Shown: positions 1 to 6,686 of the stretch, piece by piece
Layout: the number at the start of each line of letters is the position of its first letter
How positions within the stretch are numbered: the first letter of the stretch is position 1
Assembly (NCBI GenBank): GCA_042093735.1
Contig: JBELEM010000051.1
Span: 1 to 8,154, forward strand
Reading direction: 5' to 3'
Length of the DNA stretch: 8,154 nt
Origin: Hellea sp042093735
Lineage (GTDB): Bacteria > Pseudomonadota > Alphaproteobacteria > Caulobacterales > Maricaulaceae
Notes under the pieces: generated by a model
What the model saw: the letters and a program-made list of their open reading frames with translations, nothing else
Database searches by the model: none
What the model was told of the DNA's origin: nothing
Made by a program: the position numbers and the translations under genes

Positions 1-61
<61 letters not shown>

Positions 62-144
62 TTACTCATAATGGAAAACTGGAACTCATAAAATAATTAT
101 TAGTAAGAACTTCAAGCTTTCCCACATAGTGGCTCTCTAATGGG
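62..144. other. Convergent intergenic spacer between tRNA-Asp and galE
   Basis: This 83-nt AT-rich spacer separates the 3' ends of the tRNA and galE. It holds a short direct repeat, ACTCATAA at 64-71 and again at 84-91, a 10-nt palindrome AATAATTATT (92-101), and a small inverted repeat CCAC-ATA-GTGG (122-132) just past the galE stop. None is followed by a convincing T tract on the relevant strand, so I call no terminator. I see no coding potential. Confidence 0.5.
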
Positions 145-1161
145 TTATATTTTTGGTTTAGAGCGCTCATTTTTATTTTTATAAAAATTCCAAGCAGTTT
201 GTATAATATTTTCTAAATCTGAATATTGTGTTTTAAAGCCTAAAATCATTTCAGCTTTACTTGTATCTGCATATAGTTTGGACAAATCACCTACTCTTCT
301 TTTGCATATTTTATATTTAACACTGTAACCTGTTACTTTTTCAATCATATTTATTATTTGAAAAACACTGTAAGCGGTTCCTGTACCGATGTTAACATCA
401 GCTGAAACTAGGCCATTTTCTTGAGCTTGAATGGAGTTTATATGGGCCGCAGCTATGTCATTAACATGAATATAATCTCTCATACAGGTTCCATCAATTG
501 TATCATAATCATCACCGAAGATTTCCATTAATTTTCCATTTTTTGCTGCTTCGAGAGCATTTGGGATTAAATGAGTTTCAGGATCATGTTCTTCACCAAT
601 ATCACCTTCAGGATCTGCGCCTGCAGCATTGAAATACCTAAGAATAATATAGTCGAGACTATAGGCTTTATGAAAACTTTCAATCATATGTTCTATTGCT
701 AATTTCGTTTTACCATAAACACTGATAGGATTTTGTGTAACTGTCTCCATGATTGGGACATCATCAATTTCCCCGTAAGTAGCACAAGTAGATGAAAATA
801 TTATTTTTCTCGCATTTGTACTTTTCATTGCATTTAGTAAATTTAAGGTACCGAGTACATTATTAGTATAAAATTCTGATGGAAAATTTTCTCCGTGACT
901 CACTTCAATGGAGCTAGCTAGGTGGATAACTGTTCCCACTGATTTGTACTTTTCAAATGCATTTAATGTAGCTTGACTATCTCTTAAATCCACTAATTCT
1001 TTAGGCCCCCATTTTATAGAATGCTCGTGACCAGAACTAAAGTTATCAAAAACTATGGGAATTCCTCCTTTGGAAGAAATTGTTTTACAGACATGTGAGC
1101 CAATATAACCTGCTCCTCCGACAACAATTATGGGTCTTCCTTTTAAGTTTTTTAGTTTCAT
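145..1161 (-). CDS. galE: UDP-glucose 4-epimerase GalE
   Basis: This cytoplasmic NAD-dependent epimerase (338 aa, normal for the family) interconverts UDP-galactose and UDP-glucose. It closes the Leloir pathway and can supply UDP-galactose for surface polysaccharide. It is an extended short-chain dehydrogenase. The N-terminal Rossmann motif is GGAGYIG (residues 15-21). The stretch SSTCATYG (123-130) places Thr125 at the catalytic Ser/Thr position. The active-site pair is Tyr149 and Lys153 (YGKTK), followed by LRYFNAAGADP, typical of GalE. It is the last gene of galT-galK-galE, 8 nt after galK, with a Shine-Dalgarno AAGGA at 1167-1171 overlapping the galK stop and supporting this ATG. An epimerase for another UDP-sugar is possible from sequence alone, but the operon makes GalE the natural call. 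Confidence 0.95.
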   Translation of the reverse strand: MKLKNLKGRPIIVVGGAGYIGSHVCKTISSKGGIPIVFDNFSSGHEHSIKWGPKELVDLRDSQATLNAFEKYKSVGTVIHLASSIEVSHGENFPSEFYTNNVLGTLNLLNAMKSTNARKIIFSSTCATYGEIDDVPIMETVTQNPISVYGKTKLAIEHMIESFHKAYSLDYIILRYFNAAGADPEGDIGEEHDPETHLIPNALEAAKNGKLMEIFGDDYDTIDGTCMRDYIHVNDIAAAHINSIQAQENGLVSADVNIGTGTAYSVFQIINMIEKVTGYSVKYKICKRRVGDLSKLYADTSKAEMILGFKTQYSDLENIIQTAWNFYKNKNERSKPKI

Positions 1162-1166
1162 GAATA

Positions 1167-1171
1167 TCCTT
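1167..1171 (-). promoter_or_regulatory. Ribosome binding site of galE, overlapping the galK stop
   Basis: AAGGA on the minus strand lies 5 nt before the galE ATG and shares bases with the galK TAA (1170-1172). This implies that ribosomes finishing galK can couple to galE, and it fixes the galE start. Confidence 0.7.
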
Positions 1172-2237
1172 AGATCACATTAAAAGCTTTTGGGTGAAGT
1201 GATAATAATTTTTGTCTCCAGGCCTTTAGGTTTTCTTTTAAAATACAAGCCACAATGCAACCCCCAAATCCTCCTCCTGTTAACCTTGCGCCAACGGCAC
1301 CTAAATGAATAGCGTCGTTTACTAAATTGTCTATACTAGGTAGGCTCATCTTAAAGTCATCTCGCATCGAAATGTGGCTTTCTGTCATTAAAAGGCCAAA
1401 TTCAGGAATATTACCCTCTTTTATTGCTTTAATGGCCTTCAATGTTCTCTGATGCTCTGAGACGCAATGACGTGCTCGTTGATTCAAGTCAGATGAAATG
1501 TTTTTTAATAAAATAAATTCATTATCAGACATACTGCATATGTCTTTGTGACCTATAATTTCCTTTATTGTATCACATTCTTCTTTACGTTTTTTAAAAT
1601 TACCGTCTGTATTTAATCTATATTTCCCTGAGTGTATAATTGCCATGTGGTGGGTTTTTGGTAATGATATTACTTCAAAGGATAAGTTTTTAGTATCTAA
1701 AGCTATAGCTTTTCCTGGGTCTGTACATGATATAGCCATCTGATCCATTATTCCACATGGCATTCCGATGAATTCATTTTCAACACGTCTAGCCAAAATT
1801 GCGATACTTATGTTATCAAAGGTTTTTTTTGATAAACTTGCTGTAAGTTTTAATATTCCGACAATTAATGCTGAGGATGATGAAAGTCCTGCTCCTAACG
1901 GTAAAGTAGTTGTCAAAGCAATATCTGCACCACCATTTAGAAAGCCAGCTTTATTAGCATAAACAATACTTCCTAATGCATAGTCGGACCATTTAGAAGT
2001 AGCGGTATTATTAATATTTAATTCAATAACTTCATCAAATTGGTCTGAAAAAATCCTAATATTATTATCATTTCTAGGTGTTAAACTAATGAAAATACCT
2101 TTCTCTAATGCTGCCGGTAAAACCATACCACCGTTATAGTCGATATGCTCTCCGATTAAATTAACCCTACCCGGTGAAAAGCAGGTAACTTCTGGCATGG
2201 AGTTATAGGTATTTTTAAATGCTAAGTTCGATGACAT
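1170..2237 (-). CDS. galK: Galactokinase GalK
   Basis: This cytoplasmic GHMP-family kinase phosphorylates galactose with ATP to galactose-1-phosphate, the substrate of GalT. All three family motifs are present. The galactokinase signature GRVNLIGEHIDYNGG spans residues 23-37. The ATP-binding loop LPLGAGLSSSSA spans 112-123. The C-terminal motif VGARLTGGGFGG spans 315-326. The catalytic base is expected to be Asp165 in GIMDQ. The protein is 355 aa and ends about 30 residues after the third motif, a little shorter than the roughly 380 aa usual for galactokinases, so the last strand may be trimmed. Its ATG overlaps the galT stop by one base (TAATG). No strong Shine-Dalgarno is visible, so translation is probably coupled to galT. 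Confidence 0.95.
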   Translation of the reverse strand: MSSNLAFKNTYNSMPEVTCFSPGRVNLIGEHIDYNGGMVLPAALEKGIFISLTPRNDNNIRIFSDQFDEVIELNINNTATSKWSDYALGSIVYANKAGFLNGGADIALTTTLPLGAGLSSSSALIVGILKLTASLSKKTFDNISIAILARRVENEFIGMPCGIMDQMAISCTDPGKAIALDTKNLSFEVISLPKTHHMAIIHSGKYRLNTDGNFKKRKEECDTIKEIIGHKDICSMSDNEFILLKNISSDLNQRARHCVSEHQRTLKAIKAIKEGNIPEFGLLMTESHISMRDDFKMSLPSIDNLVNDAIHLGAVGARLTGGGFGGCIVACILKENLKAWRQKLLSLHPKAFNVI

Positions 2238-3319
2238 TATAATTTTCTTAAAATCTTGGAGGAGATTTCGGGCATAACATCAACTGTAAATGTACCAGAT
2301 GACTGCTCTACTGCAGCGAGATATTTAATCTTATCCTTTGCCCTCATTATTGGATAAAATTGGGCGGTAAAATGCCAGTTATCATTTTTATTTAGAGGAG
2401 CTGAGTGAAGAGATAACATATAGGCCATTGGTTTACCAAATAGCGTGTCGTATTTTCGTGTTATTTCTCCAAGTAAGTAAGCAAAACCTTCTTTTTCTTT
2501 TTCTGTAAAATCCCATAATCCAGCTTTTTTAAGATTTGGAGCTAGCCATACTTCATATGGAAAACGTGAAAAAGAGGGACAGAATGCTTCAATTCCATTC
2601 ATTTCTGTTACTCCAAATTCCGATTTGTTATTGTTTATGTAATAAGATAAATCATAACCTTCATTGAATGACTTTAGAGCATCGCTTTGAACCCTGGGAA
2701 TAAACGGAAAAGCATATATCTGGCCATGCGGGTGACTCAATGTTGTGCCAACCGCATCACCTCTATTTTCAAAGGGTAAAACAAACTTATAACCCTCATT
2801 AAAAAGGTGTTCATAGCGATCAATCCAAGCTTCAATCAGCAATCTTCTTTTAGATTGACCTATTGTGTATAAGTTACCCGTGGACTCTGTTCCATATACT
2901 ACGACATCACAATGTCCCTTTGCTCTACTAGAATTTACACCAGACAGATGAGATGGTTCGGGTGCATCCGAGTGAAGGCTAGAGAATTTATTATCAAATA
3001 TTGCGAGTTCGAAACTTTCGAAAGGGATCTCAGTAGGTTTTTTACCTTTAATGGATGGATTTAATGGGTCACTTAAAACAGAAGGCTTGAATGTGCGGTA
3101 TTGACGATTTGGCGAATATATATTGTACTCCCGTCTGAGGGGGTGCCAACGTAGTTCGCCAGCTTTAGTTTGTTTAAAATTCTCCTCTTTAAAAGGATTT
3201 TCGTTATGCAGTTTATAGCCATATAGGCTAAGGTTACGACCATCGAGCTTTTTGTAACTGCGTTTGTAGACTTTCTTTCCATTAATATGATTAGATAGGA
3301 TATTTTGACCATGCTTCAT
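2237..3319 (-). CDS. galT: Galactose-1-phosphate uridylyltransferase GalT, variant without the N-terminal zinc cysteines
   Basis: GalT swaps UMP between UDP-glucose and galactose-1-phosphate, giving UDP-galactose and glucose-1-phosphate. The 360-aa protein shows the family landmarks ELRWHPLRREY (residues 55-65), FDNKFSSL (108-115), ENRGDAVG (184-191) and the active site SHPHGQ (195-200), where His198 should be the uridylylated nucleophile. The CxxC pair that binds zinc in the E. coli enzyme is absent: the equivalent stretch near residues 80-95 has no cysteine. The third E. coli zinc ligand, a histidine, aligns with Ser146. From memory, a zinc-less GalT lineage of this kind exists in Actinobacteria, with a similar PTEIP segment after the missing site. 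It is the first gene of the operon, with a weak AAAGG 10 nt before its ATG. Confidence 0.93.
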   Translation of the reverse strand: MKHGQNILSNHINGKKVYKRSYKKLDGRNLSLYGYKLHNENPFKEENFKQTKAGELRWHPLRREYNIYSPNRQYRTFKPSVLSDPLNPSIKGKKPTEIPFESFELAIFDNKFSSLHSDAPEPSHLSGVNSSRAKGHCDVVVYGTESTGNLYTIGQSKRRLLIEAWIDRYEHLFNEGYKFVLPFENRGDAVGTTLSHPHGQIYAFPFIPRVQSDALKSFNEGYDLSYYINNNKSEFGVTEMNGIEAFCPSFSRFPYEVWLAPNLKKAGLWDFTEKEKEGFAYLLGEITRKYDTLFGKPMAYMLSLHSAPLNKNDNWHFTAQFYPIMRAKDKIKYLAAVEQSSGTFTVDVMPEISSKILRKL

Positions 3320-3338
3320 TGGTTATAAGCCTTTAAAC

Positions 3339-3365
3339 TTTATATTTTAATGATTATTTAAACAA
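3339..3365 (-). promoter_or_regulatory. Possible gal operon promoter with a TTAA-N7-TTAA box
   Basis: In the 72 nt between the dsbA-like stop and galT, the minus strand has TTGTTT (3360-3365) and TATAAA (3339-3344) separated by 15 nt, about 20 nt before the galT ATG. It is a weak sigma-70-like pair with a short spacer. Between them sits a perfect TTAA-N7-TTAA (3347-3361), the CtrA consensus of alphaproteobacteria. The region is very AT-rich, so both matches could be chance. A separate gal promoter is nonetheless expected here. Confidence 0.25.
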
Positions 3366-3368
3366 CCT

Positions 3369-3385
3369 TTGAGTAGGGGGCTCAA
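3369..3385 (-). terminator. Weak hairpin after the dsbA-like gene, possible terminator
   Basis: On the + strand TTGAG-TAGGGGG-CTCAA forms a 5-bp stem with a 7-nt loop (C-rich in the minus-strand RNA), starting 6 nt beyond the dsbA-like stop codon. The stem is short, and the RNA after it (AGGUUGUUUAAA) is only partly U-rich. It may attenuate read-through from dciA-dsbA into galT, but it is not a classic intrinsic terminator. Confidence 0.25.
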
Positions 3386-3391
3386 GTTTAC

Positions 3392-3850
3392 TTAGTTTAA
3401 ATCGGTAAAGTCAGATAAGCCCCTTTCAATCATCTTTTCTACTAATTTTACAAAACTGATTGCATCTAATTCACTGTTATAGTTTCTGCCATTTATATAA
3501 AATGCTGGTACGCCGGATACTCCTGCATTTTGCGCTCTTTTGCCATTATTAATTATGTGATCAAACTTTTCTTTGGTTTGCATGCAAACATTTATATCGT
3601 TATCATCTTTAAGGCCTGACATTTTTCCAATTTTCTTATAATATGAAAGAGCTTCCCCCTTACTTGCCATTNNNNNNNNNNNNNNNNNNNNNNNNNNNNN
3701 NNNNNNNNNNNNNNNNNNNNNNNNNNNNNNNNNNNNNNNNNNNNNNNNNNNNNNNNNNNNNNNNNNNNNNNTATCACGATTAGCTTTAGCTTCCGAAGCG
3801 TAAATAATGAACATTAATAGTAACAAGGGTGCTAAAAAATATTTAATCAT
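3392..3850 (-). CDS. DsbA-like periplasmic thioredoxin-fold protein, interrupted by an assembly gap
   Basis: Only the two ends of the gene are readable. The N-terminus (3772-3850) is a signal peptide: Lys3, a hydrophobic core at residues 4-18, and an AKA cleavage site at 21-23, so the mature protein should act in the periplasm. The C-terminal 92 residues (3392-3671) have the DsbA/Thioredoxin_4 pattern: a single Cys in DINVCM, then a helix, then GVSGVPAFYING with the cis-proline loop, then a final helix. The catalytic CxxC would fall in the 100-N gap and cannot be seen. Family members are around 200 aa or more, so the real gap probably exceeds 100 nt and the apparent 152-aa frame is not the true length. 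The ATG overlaps the dciA stop by 8 nt and has AGGAG at 3860-3864. It is probably a disulfide oxidoreductase, but the partner is unknown. Confidence 0.8.
   Translation of the reverse strand: MIKYFLAPLLLLMFIIYASEAKANRDXXXXXXXXXXXXXXXXXXXXXXXXXXXXXXXXXXMASKGEALSYYKKIGKMSGLKDDNDINVCMQTKEKFDHIINNGKRAQNAGVSGVPAFYINGRNYNSELDAISFVKLVEKMIERGLSDFTDLN
3672..3771. other. Assembly gap, exactly 100 N
   Basis: A run of exactly 100 N inside the dsbA-like gene. The round number suggests a scaffolding placeholder, not a measured length. From DsbA family size I infer that roughly 300 nt may really be missing. Confidence 0.95.
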
Positions 3851-4373
3851 CTGATATTACTCCTCTCCCCAATTTTTCTAAGGCTAGCTTTAACTCATTG
3901 CTTTGTATATTTTTGAGGCCTTCAGCTAATTTATATTCTTCGTTTGGTGTCAAGCCTCGTTTTGATATGGATATTTGCTTGTCAGATTTTCTTAATTTTG
4001 TTTGTAATACTCGTATTCTATGAATATATTTTTTACCGAAGTGAGCATTTAGCCTTTCAATTATAGTTTGATTTGCAGATGTTATTAATGTTGCTGCTGC
4101 TCCGGGTGCTGAAATTATTAGTGTTCTTCTGTCGTTGGTTCCGGTAAATTTAATAGGTTTCGAAATTTTTGCCCATCTTTCTCCAACGATTTCAGGCCAA
4201 TATTTTGTAAGTGTTGATGCAGAGGATCCTCCCTTACCAAATTTTTTTGAAAATGGTTTTATTACCTTACTCACTGAAATCGCAGCTCTGGGGGCTGGCC
4301 TATATTGCGCCTTGCCTCTTTTTTGATTGAGCCAATCATTAATACTTTGTTTTTTTCTGAATGAATTATCCAT
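3843..4373 (-). CDS. dciA: DciA-type replicative helicase loader (DUF721)
   Basis: DciA is the ancestral bacterial loader of the DnaB replicative helicase, used where the phage-derived DnaC is absent, as in most alphaproteobacteria. The 176-aa protein has a basic, probably disordered N-terminal arm (1-50, rich in Lys, Arg and Ser) and a compact KH-like DUF721 domain at about 53-124. That domain is marked by WPEIVGERWAKISKPI (59-74), the strand RTLIISAPGAAAT (83-95), the helix ending in ERLNAHFG (106-113), and the strand IHRIRVLQ (117-124). The C-terminal tail is charged. It leads a two-gene unit with the dsbA-like gene (8-nt overlap) and diverges from mutY. The ATG has only a weak upstream purine run. 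Family assignment is firm; the helicase-loading role rests on knowledge of the family. Confidence 0.88.
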   Translation of the reverse strand: MDNSFRKKQSINDWLNQKRGKAQYRPAPRAAISVSKVIKPFSKKFGKGGSSASTLTKYWPEIVGERWAKISKPIKFTGTNDRRTLIISAPGAAATLITSANQTIIERLNAHFGKKYIHRIRVLQTKLRKSDKQISISKRGLTPNEEYKLAEGLKNIQSNELKLALEKLGRGVISDD

Positions 4374-4428
4374 ATATCTTACTTGGCCTATTGCACTGAT
4401 AACGTAAAGTGTTCAGTTTGTTATTAGT
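4374..4428. promoter_or_regulatory. Divergent dciA / mutY intergenic region
   Basis: Only 55 nt separate the two divergent start codons, so both promoters must sit here or reach into the coding sequence. I find no pair of -35/-10 boxes good enough to name, and no clear Shine-Dalgarno before mutY (TTATTAGT precedes its ATG). Confidence 0.35.
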
Positions 4429-5484
4429 ATGAAGAAAAATAAAAAAGTTCTCAAAATGCAGAGTAAATTGCTCGCTTGGTACGACCTCAATGGACGCATA
4501 TTGCCGTGGCGTTTAAGGCCTGAAGATAAACTTGCAGGTATAAAAGCAAACCCATATTCAGTGTGGCTTTCTGAAATTATGTTACAGCAAACAACAATTG
4601 CTCATGCAACCCCATATTGGGAAAGATTTATTTCTGAATTTCCAACTATTAGTGATTTAGCTAATTCAAAGCGAGAGAGAATAATGGCAATGTGGTCCGG
4701 CCTTGGTTATTATGCTAGGGCAAGGAACTTACACAAATGTGCACAATTAATAAGAGATCAGTATGGTGGTTTTTTTCCAAAACATGAATCTGAATTATTA
4801 AAATTACCAGGTATTGGACCATATGCGGCAGCAGCAATAGCTGCTATTTGCTTTGATGAGCCTACGAATATAGTTGATAGTAATGTTGAGAGGGTAATCA
4901 GCAGGATTTTTAAAATTGAAGATCCATTGCCTAAATATCGCAATATTTATCGAATTAAAGCAGGAGATTTAGCTTCTATTGATAGACCAGGCGATTATGG
5001 ACAGGCCTTGATGGATTTAGGCTCAGTTATATGTACTCCCAAATCCCCTAAGTGTTCTGATTGTCCTTGGCTAAGTGCATGCGCAGCTCAAAAAGATGGA
5101 TCACAAATCCAATATCCTAAAAAAATAAAAAAAAAGAAATTACCAATCAGATATGGTGCTGTTTTTATTTTAATTAACGATGACAAAGTATTCCTACGGC
5201 AACGACCTGACAGTGGATTACTAGGTGGCATGATGGAGTTTCCAGGTACTTTATGGAGTGAAAATAAACCCCAATCAATAAACAATGCACCTGCTGTAAA
5301 AAATTGGGAAAAATGTCCTGAGATAGTTTCCCATACCTTTAGTCACTTTAAATTAGAACTTGAGGTTTACAGATCTCAAGGAAAACTTGATGATAGTCAA
5401 GGAGTTTGGGCAGATATAAATGATATAGGTAGTTATGCTTTACCAACAGTAATGTTAAAAGCTTTTAAAATATCAATGAAATAA
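4429..5484 (+). CDS. mutY: Adenine DNA glycosylase MutY
   Basis: MutY removes adenine mispaired with 8-oxoguanine, preventing G:C to T:A transversions. The 351-aa protein is full length. It has LPW at 25-27, SEIMLQQT (48-55) with the catalytic Glu49, the helix-hairpin-helix LPGIGPYAAAAIAAI (126-140), and catalytic Asp150. The 4Fe-4S ligands are Cys202, 209, 212 and 218 (C-X6-C-X2-C-X5-C). A C-terminal MutT-like domain starts near residue 238, with FSH at 304-306 in the 8-oxoG-sensing loop. Asp150 is followed by Ser where the family normally has Gly (DGNV). No Shine-Dalgarno is clear; Met10 (4456) is an alternative start that would keep every domain. It converges with ccrM, with 12 nt between stops. 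Confidence 0.96.
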   Translation: MKKNKKVLKMQSKLLAWYDLNGRILPWRLRPEDKLAGIKANPYSVWLSEIMLQQTTIAHATPYWERFISEFPTISDLANSKRERIMAMWSGLGYYARARNLHKCAQLIRDQYGGFFPKHESELLKLPGIGPYAAAAIAAICFDEPTNIVDSNVERVISRIFKIEDPLPKYRNIYRIKAGDLASIDRPGDYGQALMDLGSVICTPKSPKCSDCPWLSACAAQKDGSQIQYPKKIKKKKLPIRYGAVFILINDDKVFLRQRPDSGLLGGMMEFPGTLWSENKPQSINNAPAVKNWEKCPEIVSHTFSHFKLELEVYRSQGKLDDSQGVWADINDIGSYALPTVMLKAFKISMK

Positions 5485-5496
5485 ACTTTTAAAACA

Positions 5497-6594
5497 TTAT
5501 ATAGCTAAGTTTTGATTAGTTAATAGGTCAGCACGAATTTCTGTTCTTATTTTATCAATCGGAGTTAACCCTTCATCTGTTTTATAGTGCCAAAATGTCC
5601 AACCATTACAACTCGGAGCGCCTTGCACATGAGCGCCTACTTTATGAATGGATCCCTTGAATTCTGATGTGGCAAGACTACCGTCGGGTCTTATGCGTGC
5701 AGATATTTTACCATTTGGAGAAAATAACTTTGTTCCCGACTTAAGTAAGTTTCTTTCAATAAGTGTACCAAAAGGAACTTTAGGTTCTGAGCGTTTTGAC
5801 TTTGTAAAATCAACATCATTAAGAGAACCCTCATTAATTTTATCAATTCTTCTTTTTGCATGAATTATATATTCCTCTTCCATCTCAAACCCTATAAATT
5901 TTCTACCAAGTTTCTTGGCTACTGCTCCAGTAGTTCCGGTCCCAAAAAACGGATCGACTATGACATCTCCTGGGTTTGAGGTGGATAATATTATTCTATG
6001 GAGTAGACTTTCTGGTTTTTGTGTTGGGTGCGCTTTCTTTCCATCAGACTTTTTTAGCCTCTCTAACCCTGTGCAAATTGGAAGCGTCCAGTCAGACCTC
6101 ATTTGAACTCCATCATTCATCATTTTCATAGCATCATAATGAAATGTTGGTTTAGCATCTTCTGTTTTCGTCGCCCAGATTAATGTTTCATGCGCATTGG
6201 TAAAACGAGTTCCTCTGAAATTTGGCATGGGGTTTGTTTTTCGCCATATGATATCATTTTGAATCCAAAACTGTTGATCTTGTAAAATTGCGCCAACACG
6301 AAATATATTATGGTAACTTCCAATAACCCAAATTGCACCATCTGGTTTAAGTATTCTACGCGCAGCTTTTAACCAGTCATGAGTAAATAGATCGTAAGCA
6401 TCCATTGTATCAAAATGATCCCAATCTTCAGTTACTCCTAATACTTTCGAGTTGTCAGGCCGTGACAAGTCACCCCCTAATTGAAGATTATAAGGAGGAT
6501 CGGCAAATACCAAGTCAACACTGCATTCTGGAAGACAATTCATATTTGAAACACAGTTTCCTTGAATGATCTTATTTAATGGAAGTTTACTCAC
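5497..6594 (-). CDS. ccrM: Cell-cycle-regulated GANTC adenine-N6 methyltransferase CcrM
   Basis: CcrM methylates adenine in GANTC, and in Caulobacter-type alphaproteobacteria it marks hemimethylated versus fully methylated DNA through the cell cycle. I start it at GTG 6594 (365 aa). AAAGGA lies exactly 6 nt upstream, and the resulting N-terminus matches my memory of the 358-aa Caulobacter protein. The longer frame to ATG 6651 adds 19 unconserved residues and would bury the regulatory site. It is a beta-class enzyme: DPPYNLQLGG at 32-41 precedes the SAM-binding DPFFGTGTTG at 214-223, with HPTQKP at 189-194. The C-terminal DNA-recognition domain typical of CcrM follows, with VPFGTLIE, RPDGS, GSIHKVGA and CNGWTFWHY. 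There is no restriction partner in the window, as expected for an orphan methyltransferase. Confidence 0.96.
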   Translation of the reverse strand: MSKLPLNKIIQGNCVSNMNCLPECSVDLVFADPPYNLQLGGDLSRPDNSKVLGVTEDWDHFDTMDAYDLFTHDWLKAARRILKPDGAIWVIGSYHNIFRVGAILQDQQFWIQNDIIWRKTNPMPNFRGTRFTNAHETLIWATKTEDAKPTFHYDAMKMMNDGVQMRSDWTLPICTGLERLKKSDGKKAHPTQKPESLLHRIILSTSNPGDVIVDPFFGTGTTGAVAKKLGRKFIGFEMEEEYIIHAKRRIDKINEGSLNDVDFTKSKRSEPKVPFGTLIERNLLKSGTKLFSPNGKISARIRPDGSLATSEFKGSIHKVGAHVQGAPSCNGWTFWHYKTDEGLTPIDKIRTEIRADLLTNQNLAI

Positions 6595-6600
6595 ATCAAT

Positions 6601-6606
6601 TCCTTT
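6601..6606 (-). promoter_or_regulatory. Ribosome binding site that selects the ccrM GTG start
   Basis: AAAGGA on the minus strand is followed by a 6-nt spacer (ATTGAT) and then GTG at 6594. No comparable site precedes the in-frame ATGs at 6651 or 6630, so this argues for the GTG start. Confidence 0.7.
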
Positions 6607-6623
6607 ATAAAATATGTATATAG

Positions 6624-6628
6624 GAATC
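6624..6628. promoter_or_regulatory. GANTC methylation site in the ccrM leader
   Basis: GAATC (GATTC on the minus strand) is a CcrM target lying 30 nt upstream of the proposed ccrM start and 16 nt downstream of the CtrA-like box. In Caulobacter, GANTC sites in the ccrM leader affect its own transcription. A single 5-nt site has a sizeable chance of occurring here at random. Confidence 0.4.
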
Positions 6629-6644
6629 ATTGCGCCTGATTTGG

Positions 6645-6659
6645 ATAACAAGAGGTTAA
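6645..6659 (-). promoter_or_regulatory. CtrA-like binding site upstream of ccrM
   Basis: The minus strand reads TTAA-CCTCTTG-TTAT, one mismatch from the CtrA consensus TTAA-N7-TTAA, and lies 50 nt upstream of the proposed GTG start. CtrA activates ccrM in Caulobacter, so the position is biologically apt. I cannot identify a clear -10 box. The call rests on a short motif in AT-rich DNA. Confidence 0.4.
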
Positions 6660-6686
6660 CCAGTTTGATAAAATTTAAATTTTTTT

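Noticed and set aside
92..101. AATAATTATT palindrome and an ACTCATAA direct repeat beside the tRNA, considered as a phage or island attachment site.
   Set aside because: There is no repeat of the tRNA 3' end, no integrase and no mobile gene in the window. Short AT-rich repeats like these are expected by chance.
1768..1962. Open frame on the + strand opposite galK, with similar ones opposite dciA, ccrM and the P450.
   Set aside because: They are shadows of strongly conserved genes, with no ribosome site and no recognisable protein features.
5455..5468. A 14-nt perfect palindrome, TTAAAAGCTTTTAA, at the end of mutY.
   Set aside because: It has no loop and is AT-rich, and it lies inside coding sequence before the stop. 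It is not a plausible terminator and is likely by chance.
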